A stretch of DNA of 64,000 nucleotides from NCBI RefSeq assembly GCF_041359055.1, contig NZ_JBGJKZ010000001.1, forward strand, positions 1-64,000. The letters are read 5' to 3'. A model generated the notes under the pieces. The model saw only the letters and a program-made list of their open reading frames with translations, was not told the origin of the DNA and searched no databases. The position numbers and the translations under genes were made by a program. Numbering within the stretch: position 1 is the first letter of the stretch; each line of letters begins with the position of its first letter. This DNA comes from Paenalcaligenes hominis_A (GTDB lineage: Bacteria; Pseudomonadota; Gammaproteobacteria; Burkholderiales; Burkholderiaceae_B). Of the stretch, positions 35,176-44,867 are shown in pieces.

Positions 35176-36551
35176 TTTCCTATACAAAAACTAGAAAAAA
35201 TTTCCCCGAGCAAATCATCACTAGTGAATACACCGGTAATTTCACAGAGCTCGTTATGAGCAAGACGCAGTTCTTCAGCAAATAAATCTAAAATTTGGTC
35301 ATCATGTTGAGCGTGAAACTTTGCTATTTGTAGATGTTCATCACAACGCTCTAAAGCATGTAAATGTCGCTCACGTGCTAACCAAGGGGATTCGGTATGT
35401 GGAGACCAACCGGCTATATGCAATAAGCGTTGACGTAGTTCATCTAAACCTTGCCCTGTTTGAGCCGATATATGTAATTGATTCTCATTATCGTTTATTG
35501 GTTGGTTCGACGATGGAGTTAATAAATCGGTTTTATTAAATACTTGTAAGGTGGGGGTGTTAGCAGGCAGCTTAGACATAATGGCTTGGTCAGAAGTGTC
35601 ATCTGGATGACGCGCATCTAATAAATGCAGAATCACATTGGCCTTTGCTATTTCCTGCCAGCTGCGCTCAATACCAATGCTTTCTACTGTGTCATCGGTA
35701 TCCCGTAAACCTGCTGTATCCACAATATGAATAGGTATGCCTTCGATATGAATTAACTGGGTAACGCGATCGCGAGTGGTACCAGCGATGTCTGTCACAA
35801 TAGCAATATCATCGCCTGCTAAAGCATTTAACAAGCTGGATTTACCCACATTAGGTTGCCCTGCTAATACCACATGCATACCGTCTCGCATGACCTGGCC
35901 TTGTTTGGCTTGGCGTCGTAGCAGTTGAAGATCGTCGTCTATACTTTGCAGTTGATCTGCTGCTTGGTATTTTTCTAGAAAATCAATTTCTTCTTCGGGA
36001 AAATCAAGGGTGGCTTCAACCAACATGCGTAGATGAATAATGCGATCGGCTAAGGCGTTAATTTGTTGAGAAAACGCACCGCTTAGGGAAGCCATGGCCC
36101 CTTTGGCTGCTGCCTCTGAGGAGGCGTCAATAAGGTCTGCGACGGCTTCGGCTTGAGCCAAATCTAGACGGTCATTTAGAAAGGCTCGCTGCGTGAATTC
36201 GCCTGGTGTGGCGTGTCGTAAGCCAAGCGATGTGCCTATTTCAAAACAACGTGCAAGCACACGACGTAAAACAGCGGTACCCCCGTGTCCTTGTAGCTCA
36301 AGCACATCTTCTCCGGTGTAGGAATTTGGACCGGGGAAAAACAAAGCTATGCCTTCGTCTATAGCTTGGCCTGTGGCGTCTTTAAAAGGTAAATAATGTG
36401 CGTGACGCGCCTTTAGGTCTTGGCCGAAAAAAGCCTGTATAAATGGTTTAAGATCGGAACCTGATAGGCGCACAATGCCAATGCCACCACGGCCTGGGGC
36501 TGTGGTAATAGCGGCAATAGGAGTAGAGGTAGAAGAACGGCTCATAGACAT
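35172..36551 (-). CDS. mnmE: tRNA modification GTPase MnmE
   Basis: MnmE (TrmE) is the GTPase partner of MnmG in wobble-uridine modification. It has about 459 residues: an N-terminal folate-binding domain (TPIAAITTAPGRGGIGIVRL), a helical domain, an inserted G domain (GQPNVGKSSLLNALAG, DIAGTTRDRVTQ, NKTDLL) and the C-terminal FCIGK with the conserved Cys. I start at the ATG at 36551. ATG at 36545 and TTG at 36554 are alternatives, and none has a clear ribosome binding site. A terminator separates it from yidC, so it probably has its own promoter. Confidence 0.95.
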   Translation of the reverse strand: MSMSRSSTSTPIAAITTAPGRGGIGIVRLSGSDLKPFIQAFFGQDLKARHAHYLPFKDATGQAIDEGIALFFPGPNSYTGEDVLELQGHGGTAVLRRVLARCFEIGTSLGLRHATPGEFTQRAFLNDRLDLAQAEAVADLIDASSEAAAKGAMASLSGAFSQQINALADRIIHLRMLVEATLDFPEEEIDFLEKYQAADQLQSIDDDLQLLRRQAKQGQVMRDGMHVVLAGQPNVGKSSLLNALAGDDIAIVTDIAGTTRDRVTQLIHIEGIPIHIVDTAGLRDTDDTVESIGIERSWQEIAKANVILHLLDARHPDDTSDQAIMSKLPANTPTLQVFNKTDLLTPSSNQPINDNENQLHISAQTGQGLDELRQRLLHIAGWSPHTESPWLARERHLHALERCDEHLQIAKFHAQHDDQILDLFAEELRLAHNELCEITGVFTSDDLLGEIFSSFCIGK

Positions 36552-36687
36552 CAAAAAGGCAAGGCTTATGCGTTGTTTTCTGTGAGAAATCTAAGCCTAG
36601 ATCGTAAAAAAGCGAGAAGAATAAAGAACTCTCATCATAGCATTAGCTGTGTTTTTCACAGAGGTTTTAGGACTTGCACGATAAATA

Positions 36688-36724
36688 AAAAAGCCTCTGT
36701 GTTTAATAGACACAGAGGCTTTTT
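36688..36724. terminator. Terminator between yidC and mnmE
   Basis: Hairpin with 15-bp stem AAAAAGCCTCTGTGT / ACACAGAGGCTTTTT and a 7-base loop, immediately after the yidC stop. It ends the rpmH-rnpA-yidD-yidC transcript on the minus strand. Confidence 0.92.
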
Positions 36725-36741
36725 ACTGCAGATAAAGAGTT

Positions 36742-38406
36742 TTATCCGATTTGTTTAGCTGTGGCTTCGTTTGCTATTTTGCGAGTGATGTATTGCTGCT
36801 GAGCAATGGACAACGCATTATTAACCACCCAGTACAAGACCAGACCAGCTGGGAAGAAGAACATCATGCCACCAAATACCAATGGCATAAGCATCATGAC
36901 TTTAGCTTGCAATGGATCGGGAGGTGTGGGGTTCAAACGAATTTGCAAGAACATGGTGAGCATCATAATCGCAGGCAAGATCATCCATGGATCACGAGCT
37001 GATAAGTCTTGAATCCATAAAATCCAAGGTGCGCCGCGCATTTCAACGCTGCCAAGCAAAACCCAGTACAGTGCAATAAACACTGGGATTTGCACCACCA
37101 TGGGTAAACATCCGCCAAGAGGGTTGATCTTCTCGTTGCGATAGAGCTCCATCATGGCCGTATTTTGTTTAACACGGTCATCTTTGTACTTTTCACGAAT
37201 GGCTTGCATGCGTGGAGTAACTTGCTTCATCTTGGCCATTGAGCGATAGCTAGCGGCGGATAAAGGATAGAACACCAATTTAATGAGTACGGTTAAGAGC
37301 ACAATAGCCCAACCCCAGTTGCCAATGATGCCATGTAGCCATGTCAAAATAGCAAATAGGGGTTTGGATAAAATAGTTAACCAGCCATAGTCCACTACTA
37401 AATCTAAACCTTTAGCTACTTGAGCCATAGCCTGTTGGTCTTGAGGACCGACCCAAAGGTCGGCTTCTACAGTGACAGATTGCTCGGGCTCAATGGTGCC
37501 AATTGGGTAAATAGTGCGCACCGCATAGAGATTATCAGCCACACGTAATACTTGGTTGGTACGCTCTACACCTTGGGCAGGAACCCAGGCGGTAGCAAAG
37601 TAGTGCTGGACCATGCCAACCCAACCATCGGGGCTCGCTGTGGTGTACTTGGCTTTATTTTTGTCGATGTCTGAGAAACCAATTTTTTGGAATTTGTCTG
37701 CCTCAGAGTAAACCACTGGACCCGTAAAAGTACGATACAGTCTGGATGTATCGGGCGGGTTATTGCCGTCGCGTGTAAGCTGTAAATAAATAGACGGGGT
37801 AATAGCGCTGGTGCCTAAGTTTTCAACTTGGGTAGCGACCCGGATGTCATAGCTGCCTTGGGTGATGGTGTATGTTTTAAGTACGCGTACCTCGTCTGAG
37901 GTGGCCTCAAAAACAATTTCTAGATCACCGGTACTGGCATTAGTTTGCTGGGATAATAAGCTAAAAGGTGTAAGGTGAGTGGGGTAGGCTTGGCCTGCAG
38001 GTGCCCCAATTACACCGCTTTGAGCAAGGTAAACTGAGGACGTGGAGTCATCCAACAGCACCATGTGTTTGTCAGGCTCTCCGGGAACTGCAAATTTAAG
38101 CAGCTCGGCATGAACGAGTTGTGCACCTACCGTATCAAACTCAAGCTTTAATACATCAGAGCTAACAGTAACAAGCTCAGAAGCTGTAGGTTGACTGGTT
38201 GGCAACTCGGGGGCCGTTGATGTCTGTGCTGCGGCTTGCGGTACAGAAACATCAGCAGAGGCTGTTGTAGTAGATTGCGACTGCTCTTGGTCAACAGGAG
38301 TGCTGGCAAATAAGGAAGGTTTGCCGTTGTGCTCTTGCCAGTTATTCCAGAGTAGCAGGAGCGAAAAGGAAAAGATCATCCAGAGGATGGTGCGTCGAAT
38401 GTCCAT
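36742..38406 (-). CDS. yidC: Membrane protein insertase YidC
   Basis: YidC inserts and folds inner-membrane proteins, alone or with SecYEG. I use the ATG at 38406 (MDIRRTILWMIFSFSLLLLW), giving 554 residues; the nine-codon upstream extension is not a family feature. A first membrane helix is followed by a large periplasmic domain to about residue 340. Five conserved C-terminal helices follow (YGWLTILSKPLFAILTWLHG, NEKINPLGGCLPMVVQIPVF, ending near YWVVNNALSIAQQQYI). It follows yidD in the conserved rpmH-rnpA-yidD-yidC order. Confidence 0.97.
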   Translation of the reverse strand: MDIRRTILWMIFSFSLLLLWNNWQEHNGKPSLFASTPVDQEQSQSTTTASADVSVPQAAAQTSTAPELPTSQPTASELVTVSSDVLKLEFDTVGAQLVHAELLKFAVPGEPDKHMVLLDDSTSSVYLAQSGVIGAPAGQAYPTHLTPFSLLSQQTNASTGDLEIVFEATSDEVRVLKTYTITQGSYDIRVATQVENLGTSAITPSIYLQLTRDGNNPPDTSRLYRTFTGPVVYSEADKFQKIGFSDIDKNKAKYTTASPDGWVGMVQHYFATAWVPAQGVERTNQVLRVADNLYAVRTIYPIGTIEPEQSVTVEADLWVGPQDQQAMAQVAKGLDLVVDYGWLTILSKPLFAILTWLHGIIGNWGWAIVLLTVLIKLVFYPLSAASYRSMAKMKQVTPRMQAIREKYKDDRVKQNTAMMELYRNEKINPLGGCLPMVVQIPVFIALYWVLLGSVEMRGAPWILWIQDLSARDPWMILPAIMMLTMFLQIRLNPTPPDPLQAKVMMLMPLVFGGMMFFFPAGLVLYWVVNNALSIAQQQYITRKIANEATAKQIG

Positions 38407-38499
38407 AGCGCCTGTTATGCAAAGTTTAAGCAAGCCAAAAAACCTAAAACGCTGTTAATCAAGTTTTATAGGCGGGCTTGGATGTAAAGGTGAATAGAA

Positions 38500-38721
38500 T
38501 TAGTGCTTTTTCGGGGGGACGGGGTCATAGCCACTATGCCCCCAAGGGTGACAGCGACCAATGCGTTTAATGCCTAACCAGACTCCACGTAGAGCACCAT
38601 GTACCTCAATGGCTTCGATAGTATAGGCTGAACACGTAGGTAAGTAGCGACAATTGCGACCCAACCAAGGGCTAATCGCTATTTGGTAAAAACGTACACA
38701 GCCTATTAAGATGGTTTTCAC
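38500..38721 (-). CDS. yidD: Membrane protein insertion efficiency factor YidD
   Basis: Small membrane-associated protein of 73 residues that aids YidC-dependent insertion. The sequence has the family core FYQIAISPWLGRNCRYLPTC SAY and ends with the GRCHPWGHSGYDPVP block. The start codon is GTG, overlapping the rnpA stop by one base (TAGTG), so the two are translationally coupled. Confidence 0.95.
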   Translation of the reverse strand: MKTILIGCVRFYQIAISPWLGRNCRYLPTCSAYTIEAIEVHGALRGVWLGIKRIGRCHPWGHSGYDPVPPKKH

Positions 38722-39080
38722 TATCTGGCCCTTTGGAACAAGCTGTCTATTTCCGTTCGCACCAAAATACGTAACTGCCGCAATGATAGGTTCGGCACTT
38801 TAGAGTGCAAGCGAACTACAAAATCGTTAGGAGGTAGATACGGACGTTGTAAACGGAAGGCTTCGCGTATTACTCGTTTAATGGTATTGCGCGTTACAGC
38901 TCGTGCCGCAAGGCGTTTAGGAATAATCAAACCTAACCGAGCAGAGTCAGCGTTTGCTGAAGATTGACGTGGTGTGTTGACAACAAACAAAGCCCCTCTT
39001 GCTATACGTCTGCCTTTTAGGGCAGAAGCGTATTCGGAGGGGCGATGTAGTCGTGCAGAGGCTGGATAGTCAGTACGCAT
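38721..39080 (-). CDS. rnpA: Ribonuclease P protein component
   Basis: Protein subunit of RNase P, which matures the 5' ends of tRNAs together with the RNA subunit. It has 119 residues and the RNR signature region AVTRNTIKRVIREAFR, plus LGLIIPKRLAARAV before it. It lies 50 bases downstream of rpmH and overlaps yidD by one base. Confidence 0.95.
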   Translation of the reverse strand: MRTDYPASARLHRPSEYASALKGRRIARGALFVVNTPRQSSANADSARLGLIIPKRLAARAVTRNTIKRVIREAFRLQRPYLPPNDFVVRLHSKVPNLSLRQLRILVRTEIDSLFQRAR

Positions 39081-39130
39081 TTAGATTGATGCGACCTGTC
39101 CAGTATGTGCCCAAAGGCACCTGCTGCCGG

Positions 39131-39265
39131 TTAAACAGCTAAACGCTTGCGGCCTTTGGCGCGGCGAGCGTTTAGTACGGCACGGCCGCCACGGGTTTTC
39201 ATACGTAAGCGAAAACCGTGCGTGCGTTTGCGACGGGTAACTGATGGTTGATATGTGCGCTTCAT
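39131..39265 (-). CDS. rpmH: 50S ribosomal protein L34
   Basis: A 44-residue ribosomal protein beginning MKRTYQPSVTRRKRTHGFRL and ending AKGRKRLAV, an exact fit to L34 in length and motif. It is too short for a 60-residue cutoff but clear from translation. First gene of the rpmH-rnpA-yidD-yidC operon, divergent from dnaA as in most bacteria. Confidence 0.97.
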   Translation of the reverse strand: MKRTYQPSVTRRKRTHGFRLRMKTRGGRAVLNARRAKGRKRLAV

Positions 39266-39422
39266 GGTTAGTCCACAAATAAAAGTGCCGCCAGATAACG
39301 CCTAAAAGACCAAACCTAAGCCCCTCGCGTAAAACCTTTAAAGACACTTTAAAAGCCAATCTAAAAAGCGGTTTGACGACAAAACTAGGTTTCTGGCAAC
39401 AGAAAATCTACAAAAGACTATC

Positions 39423-39451
39423 ATTTCAGCAAGTTTTACCTGATTAGTCAA
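39423..39451 (-). promoter_or_regulatory. Candidate rpmH promoter
   Basis: Minus strand: TTGACT (-35, 39446-39451), a 17-base spacer and TGAAAT (-10, 39423-39428, four of six consensus bases). It would give a leader of about 150 bases before rpmH. Called by eye in the 336-base rpmH-dnaA gap, which otherwise holds only the DnaA boxes listed separately. Confidence 0.4.
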
Positions 39452-39535
39452 TAGTAAAAGGCCAAAACAGTAGGGTTAGAGCGCATTTTATCTTAAAGAG
39501 GTAGGTTTGCGACTACAGAGTCTAAGCAAAGAGGC

Positions 39536-39565
39536 TGTGGATAAAAACACGGGGGTTGTGGATAA
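39536..39565 (-). promoter_or_regulatory. Two DnaA boxes upstream of dnaA
   Basis: Two perfect TGTGGATAA sequences (39536-39544 and 39557-39565), 21 bases apart and in the same orientation, 37-66 bases before the dnaA start. This is the usual arrangement for DnaA autorepression. They could also act as a secondary origin element, but there are too few boxes to call an origin here. Confidence 0.8.
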
Positions 39566-39601
39566 GTCTGTGGAGTAGAGGTAGAATTAAGGTTTACTAT
39601 A

Positions 39602-41032
39602 GTGAAAAAAATGAACGATTTTTGGCTTTCTTGTGTACAACGTCTAGAGCAGGATTTACCTCCTCAGCAAATCAGTGCGTGGATTAAGCCTCTAGAGCCT
39701 ATAGAGTTCGAAGAGGATACCGCCGTGCTGCGGATGTCTGCGCCCAATCGGTTTAAACTAGACTGGGTACGTAAAAACTTTTCACACCGTATCCAAGACA
39801 TTGCTAGTGAGTGGTTTGGGCGTCCTATAGAGCTCCAGCTGGAACTGGCTCAATCTACAGCAGCCCCACAGCCTATGGTAACAGCCCAGGGCTTGCAGCA
39901 GGCTAGACAGCAAGAGCATAGTGCCGACCTAGAACAGCAGGACGCAATTCCTACTGTTTATACAACACCTAGTCCTGTAAGCACACCGCGACAAGCTGCG
40001 CCCTCAGAGCAGTCGCGTTTAAATCCGGACCTTAGCTTTGATAATTTCGTAACGGGTAAAGCGAATCAACTTGCACGGGCTGCGGCGCTTCAAGTCGCTG
40101 AAAATCCGGGCACGTCTTACAACCCATTGTTTTTATACGGCGGAGTTGGCTTAGGTAAAACGCATTTAATTCATGCGGTAGGCAATGCCCTTATTAGCCG
40201 AGGGCGGGGCGTTAAAGTGCGTTATGTGCATGCAGACCAATATGTATCTGATGTGGTCAAAGCCTATCAACGTAAAGCTTTTGACGAGTTTAAACAGTAT
40301 TACCACTCGTTAGACCTACTGTTGATTGACGATATTCAGTTTTTTGCTGGCAAAAACCGCACCCAAGAAGAATTTTTTTACGCTTTTGAGGCCATGGTGG
40401 CACAGCGTAAGCAGATTATTATTACTTCCGACACCTACCCCAAAGAGCTGTCAAATATAGAAAGTCGGTTGATCTCACGTTTTGACTCAGGGCTGACGGT
40501 AGCAATCGAGCCGCCCGAGCTAGAAATGCGGGTCGCCATTCTTTTGCGTAAAGCCCAAAATGACGGCATGGTGATGCCTAAAGAGGTGGCTTTCTTTATA
40601 GCTAAGCACTTACGTAGCAATGTACGTGAACTCGAAGGTGCGCTACGTACAGTGGCGGCGTATGCTCGCTTTCATGAGCAAACCGAGCTGACAGTAGATA
40701 TTTGTAAAGACGCACTGAAAGATCTGCTTTCTATGTCGAACGGGCAGATTTCTGTAGAAAATATTCAGAAGACCGTGGCCGATTTTTATAAAATAAAAGT
40801 TTCGGACATGTACTCTAAACGGCGTCCAGCCAATATTGCCGTGCCTAGACAAATAGCAATGTATTTGGTTAAAGAGCTAACCCAAAAAAGCTTACCGGAA
40901 ATTGGCGATTTGTTTGGTGGACGTGACCACACCACCGTATTACATGCTGTGCGTAAGATTGCTGAAGCGCGTCGCTCAGACAATGAACTCAATCACTCAC
41001 TTCATGTGTTAGAACAAACATTAAAAGGATAA
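39602..41032 (+). CDS. dnaA: Chromosomal replication initiator DnaA
   Basis: DnaA binds DnaA boxes and opens the origin in its ATP form. It has 476 residues: domain I (about 1-85), a variable Gln/Pro-rich linker (about 85-140), an AAA+ domain with Walker A GGVGLGKTH (around K186) and Walker B LLLIDDIQF (D243-D244), and a C-terminal helix-turn-helix with GDLFGGRDHTTVLHAVRK. I use the GTG at 39602 because an AAGG lies 9 bases upstream; the ATG at 39611 would leave an 18-base spacing. dnaN begins 2 bases after the stop. Confidence 0.96.
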   Translation: MKKMNDFWLSCVQRLEQDLPPQQISAWIKPLEPIEFEEDTAVLRMSAPNRFKLDWVRKNFSHRIQDIASEWFGRPIELQLELAQSTAAPQPMVTAQGLQQARQQEHSADLEQQDAIPTVYTTPSPVSTPRQAAPSEQSRLNPDLSFDNFVTGKANQLARAAALQVAENPGTSYNPLFLYGGVGLGKTHLIHAVGNALISRGRGVKVRYVHADQYVSDVVKAYQRKAFDEFKQYYHSLDLLLIDDIQFFAGKNRTQEEFFYAFEAMVAQRKQIIITSDTYPKELSNIESRLISRFDSGLTVAIEPPELEMRVAILLRKAQNDGMVMPKEVAFFIAKHLRSNVRELEGALRTVAAYARFHEQTELTVDICKDALKDLLSMSNGQISVENIQKTVADFYKIKVSDMYSKRRPANIAVPRQIAMYLVKELTQKSLPEIGDLFGGRDHTTVLHAVRKIAEARRSDNELNHSLHVLEQTLKG

Positions 41033-41034
41033 CT

Positions 41035-42144
41035 ATGCTACTTGTAAAAGCCTCGCGCGATGCGCTGCTTAAGCCTTTAACCACTGTTGTAGGCATTGTA
41101 GAGCGTCGTCATACTTTGCCTATTTTGGCTAATATTCTGTTGCGCAAAGAAGGCAGCCGTGTGTCCTTTATTGCTACAGATCTCGAGGTGCAAATCACTA
41201 CTCATGCTGATTTTGGGGTAGGGGATTCTATGCTTTCAACTACAGTGGCAGCACGCAAGCTATTAGATATTTTGCGTGCGCTACCAAGCAGTGGTGAGGT
41301 GTCCTTAACTCTAGAAGACAACAAGCTTTTAGTACAATCAGGACGTAGCCGTTTTGCTTTACAAACCATGGCAGCAGACGATTTCCCTACCCTCGTTCAG
41401 CCTGCTCAGTGGGATGTGTCTTTTGCTTTAGCGCAAAAATCACTCAAGCATTTGTTAAATTCCGTGCACTTTGCCATGGCGCAACAAGACATTCGTTATT
41501 ATTTAAACGGTATGCTTTTTGTGTTTGAGCCAGGCATGGTACGCACGGTTGCTACCGATGGTCACCGTCTAGCACACCATGCCACCGAGGCGCAAAGCAT
41601 TGAAGCCAAGCACGAAGTTATTGTGCCACGTAAAACTGTATTGGAAATGCAGCGTTTACTCGACGATATTGACTCGCCTGTACAGGTCGAGGTGGCCGCA
41701 GGTCAAATGCGTTTTAACTTTGATGGGGTCGAGCTAATCACCAAGCTGGTCGAGGGCAAGTTTCCCGATTACACCCGTGTGATCCCTACATCTTATACTC
41801 GTCACTTTGTGATGAACCGCGAGGCCTTGCAGGGCAGCCTACAACGCGCGGCTATTCTCACCACTGATAAATTACGTGGCGTGCGTATTCAGTTAGGTGA
41901 AAACCAAATGAAAATTTCAGCATCGAATGCAGAGCAAGAAGAGGCACGAGAAGAGCTCGAGGTAGATTACGCGTTTGAGTCCTTAGATGTGGGCTTTAAC
42001 GTTAGCTATTTACTGGATGTTCTAGCAAATACAAAAACCACCGATATTCGTTGGTCAGTACAGCCGGATTCTAATGCGTCGGTATTGGTAACTCTACCCG
42101 AAGAAGATGCTTTCAAATATGTAGTTATGCCCATGCGTATTTAA
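41035..42144 (+). CDS. dnaN: DNA polymerase III beta sliding clamp
   Basis: Ring-shaped processivity factor that tethers DNA polymerases to DNA. It has 369 residues in three similar domains. The N-terminus ERRHTLPILANILL, the middle segment RYYLNGMLFVFEPGMVRTVA TDGHRLA and the C-terminal YVVMPMRI (part of the hydrophobic binding pocket) are characteristic. AAAAGGA at the end of dnaA acts as its ribosome binding site, so it is co-transcribed with dnaA. Confidence 0.97.
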   Translation: MLLVKASRDALLKPLTTVVGIVERRHTLPILANILLRKEGSRVSFIATDLEVQITTHADFGVGDSMLSTTVAARKLLDILRALPSSGEVSLTLEDNKLLVQSGRSRFALQTMAADDFPTLVQPAQWDVSFALAQKSLKHLLNSVHFAMAQQDIRYYLNGMLFVFEPGMVRTVATDGHRLAHHATEAQSIEAKHEVIVPRKTVLEMQRLLDDIDSPVQVEVAAGQMRFNFDGVELITKLVEGKFPDYTRVIPTSYTRHFVMNREALQGSLQRAAILTTDKLRGVRIQLGENQMKISASNAEQEEAREELEVDYAFESLDVGFNVSYLLDVLANTKTTDIRWSVQPDSNASVLVTLPEEDAFKYVVMPMRI

Positions 42145-42222
42145 AAGAACGTGATTCTTTGAACGCCTACGCTTAGCTAGAACAGCTCTAGCTGCATGAC
42201 TCACTACAGGTAATATAAATAC

Positions 42223-44670
42223 ATGTCAGATCAAACTACAACGAACCAACCCGACTACGGTGCGGATTCAATTAAGATGCTTAAAGGCCTGGAGGCGGTT
42301 CGTAAACGCCCCGGCATGTACATCGGTGATACCTCCGATGGTACAGGCTTACATCACATGGTGTTTGAGGTCGTTGACAACGCAATTGACGAAGCGTTAG
42401 CCGGCTATTGTGATGATATTGTGGTCACTATTCATGCGGATAACAGCATTTCTGTACGTGATAATGGTCGCGGTATTCCCACCGATATTCACCGTGATGA
42501 TGAAGAGCAGCGTAGTGCCGCAGAGATCGTAATGACCGAACTGCATGCAGGGGGTAAATTCGATCAGAACTCTTATAAAGTATCGGGCGGTTTGCACGGG
42601 GTAGGGGTTTCATGTGTAAACGCACTCTCAGAGTGGTTAGAGCTTACTATTTGGCGTAATGGTAAAGAGCACTCATTACGTTTTTCCCGAGGCGAGCGCG
42701 AGGCACCTTTATCTGTAGTAGGCGATACCGATCAAAGCGGTACCTTGGTGCGTTACTTAGCCGATTACGAGATTTTCACTGATATTAATTATCACTATGA
42801 AATTTTAGCCAAGCGCTTACGTGAACTGTCGTTCTTAAATAACGGCGTTAAAGTGCGTTTAGTGGATGAGCGCCAAGGTAAAGAAGAAGACTTTGCCTTT
42901 TTGGGTGGCGTAAAAGGTTTTGTGGAGTACATCAACAAAGGCAAAACAGTATTACACCCGAATGTATTCTCGGTCACAACCGAGTCCGAAGCAGGTGGTA
43001 CTTTAGTTGGCGTTGAGATTGCTATGCAATGGAACGACAGCTACGCAGAAAACGTGCTGTGTTTTACGAATAATATTCCACAGCGCGATGGGGGCAGTCA
43101 CTTGACAGGCTTGCGTGCTGCTATGACGCGGGCATTAAACAAATACATCAATGACCACGACATAGCAAAACGCGCCAAGGTTGACACTACCGGCGATGAC
43201 ATGCGTGAAGGCCTAGCGTGTGTGTTGTCCGTCAAAGTCCCAGAACCTAAGTTCAGTAGTCAAACCAAAGACAAGCTAGTCTCTAGCGAGGTTCGTCCTG
43301 CTGTTGAAGAGGCTGTAAGCCGTACCTTAGAAACTTGGTTATTAGAGAACCCAGCCGATGCACGGGCGGTGTGTAATAAGATCGTAGAGGCGGCACGTGC
43401 GCGTGAGGCCGCTCGTAAAGCCCGAGAGGTCACTCGTCGCAAAAGTGTGCTCGAGGGCGCAGGCTTACCTGGTAAGCTAGCCGATTGTCAGGAAAAAGAC
43501 CCAGCTAAATCTGAGCTTTATATAGTCGAAGGGGACTCGGCGGGTGGTTCAGCCAAACAAGGCCGAGATCGTAAGTTCCAAGCTATTCTTCCCTTACGAG
43601 GCAAGGTACTGAACGTAGAAAAAGCCCGTTTTGATCGCCTTATTGCTAGTGAACAAATTACTACGCTGATTACCGCATTGGGTACTAGTATTGGGCCAGA
43701 TTTCGACATAGAAAAACTGCGTTACCACCGTATTATTATCATGACGGATGCGGACGTGGATGGGGCACATATTCGTACCCTCTTGTTGACTTTGTTCTAC
43801 CGTCAAATGCCCGAGCTAGTAGAGCGCGGTTATATTTACATTGCCCAACCTCCTCTTTACAAAGTAAAAGTAGGTCGTGATGAGCGCTATCTTAAAGATG
43901 ACGCAGAGGAAGCTCAGTTTATGTTGGGCTTAGCCGTCAAAGACGCTGCGGTTTTACCTAGCGAAGGTGCCGAGCTTATTACCGGTGATGCACTCGAGGA
44001 ATTGATTCGTCAGTATGTGTTGGCCGATCAGGTTATTGCACGTTTAGGGCGCTTATTTGATAGTGAAGCGTTGTCGGCTGTAGCCGAAGGGGTGCAAATT
44101 GACTTGAGCTCAGAGCAGTCGGCTCAACAGTCGGCCCAGTCTTTAGCCGATGCGTTGGTAGATCCAGCCAATCCGCATTTAGTAAAGGTGGATGCTGAGC
44201 TAAATGAAGACACAGAAATGTGGCAAGTGGTAGTACGTCGTCTACACCATGGCAATATCCGCGTCAGTGTGTTTGATAAAACTTTTATTCTTAGTGCTGA
44301 TTACTTGGCGCTTAAACGTGCTGGTCAGACTTTCTTGGGCCTAGTAGGAGAGGGTGCCAAGGTGATGCGTGGTGAAGGTGAGCGTCGTAAAGAGCACGCC
44401 ATTGAAGACTTCCGTGATGCGGTTCATTGGTTGCGTGCTGAAGCCGAACGTGGTGTAAGTAAACAACGTTACAAAGGCTTGGGTGAGATGAATCCCGAGC
44501 AGCTATGGGAGACCACCATGGATCCTACTGTGCGTCGTTTATTACGTGTTCAAATCGAAGACGCCATCGCTGCAGATCAGGTTTTCACCACCTTAATGGG
44601 TGATGAAGTGGAACCACGTCGTGCTTTTATTGAAACGCATGCGCTGCAAGCCGGAAATATTGATGTGTAA
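42223..44670 (+). CDS. gyrB: DNA gyrase subunit B
   Basis: ATPase subunit of gyrase, 815 residues. The GHKL ATP-binding domain is at the N-terminus (EVVDNAIDEALAGYCDDI, GGLHGVGVSCVNALSEWL). The transducer domain follows. The TOPRIM domain shows EGDSAGGSAKQGRDRKFQAI and IIMTDADVDGAHIRTLLLT. The C-terminal tail YKGLGEMNPEQLWETTMDP is intact. It lies 78 bases after dnaN in the dnaA-dnaN-gyrB order, with a strong terminator after it. Confidence 0.98.
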   Translation: MSDQTTTNQPDYGADSIKMLKGLEAVRKRPGMYIGDTSDGTGLHHMVFEVVDNAIDEALAGYCDDIVVTIHADNSISVRDNGRGIPTDIHRDDEEQRSAAEIVMTELHAGGKFDQNSYKVSGGLHGVGVSCVNALSEWLELTIWRNGKEHSLRFSRGEREAPLSVVGDTDQSGTLVRYLADYEIFTDINYHYEILAKRLRELSFLNNGVKVRLVDERQGKEEDFAFLGGVKGFVEYINKGKTVLHPNVFSVTTESEAGGTLVGVEIAMQWNDSYAENVLCFTNNIPQRDGGSHLTGLRAAMTRALNKYINDHDIAKRAKVDTTGDDMREGLACVLSVKVPEPKFSSQTKDKLVSSEVRPAVEEAVSRTLETWLLENPADARAVCNKIVEAARAREAARKAREVTRRKSVLEGAGLPGKLADCQEKDPAKSELYIVEGDSAGGSAKQGRDRKFQAILPLRGKVLNVEKARFDRLIASEQITTLITALGTSIGPDFDIEKLRYHRIIIMTDADVDGAHIRTLLLTLFYRQMPELVERGYIYIAQPPLYKVKVGRDERYLKDDAEEAQFMLGLAVKDAAVLPSEGAELITGDALEELIRQYVLADQVIARLGRLFDSEALSAVAEGVQIDLSSEQSAQQSAQSLADALVDPANPHLVKVDAELNEDTEMWQVVVRRLHHGNIRVSVFDKTFILSADYLALKRAGQTFLGLVGEGAKVMRGEGERRKEHAIEDFRDAVHWLRAEAERGVSKQRYKGLGEMNPEQLWETTMDPTVRRLLRVQIEDAIAADQVFTTLMGDEVEPRRAFIETHALQAGNIDV

Positions 44671-44719
44671 TAGAAGTGAGTTTCTTTATTAGTTAGGTAA
44701 TTTAATTAAAAAGAAATAC

Positions 44720-44752
44720 AAAACGGACCGCTAAAAAAGCGGTCCGTTTTTA
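44720..44752 (+). terminator. Terminator after gyrB
   Basis: Hairpin with 12-bp stem AAAACGGACCGC / GCGGTCCGTTTT and a 7-base loop, 49 bases after the gyrB stop. T-rich on the plus strand and A-rich on the other side, so it may also act on leftward transcription. Confidence 0.9.
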
Positions 44753-44867
44753 ATTGTAAAAGAGGGTTTGTTGTTGTGCTCTCTATACTGTAAAGCGAGG
44801 TTTCACATGGAACACCCAGATTGAACAGCTGAACAGCAAATCTTATTTTTTTAGGGCGAGCCAGACG

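Noticed and set aside
39536..39565. The dnaA upstream region as the main origin
   Set aside because: It has two DnaA boxes and no dense cluster, against six perfect boxes and an AT-rich block beside mnmG; kept as an autoregulatory site.
44799..44814. A further parS-like sequence after gyrB (GGTTTCACATGGAACA)
   Set aside because: Three mismatches, including one in the central CACGTG core, make it too weak to call.
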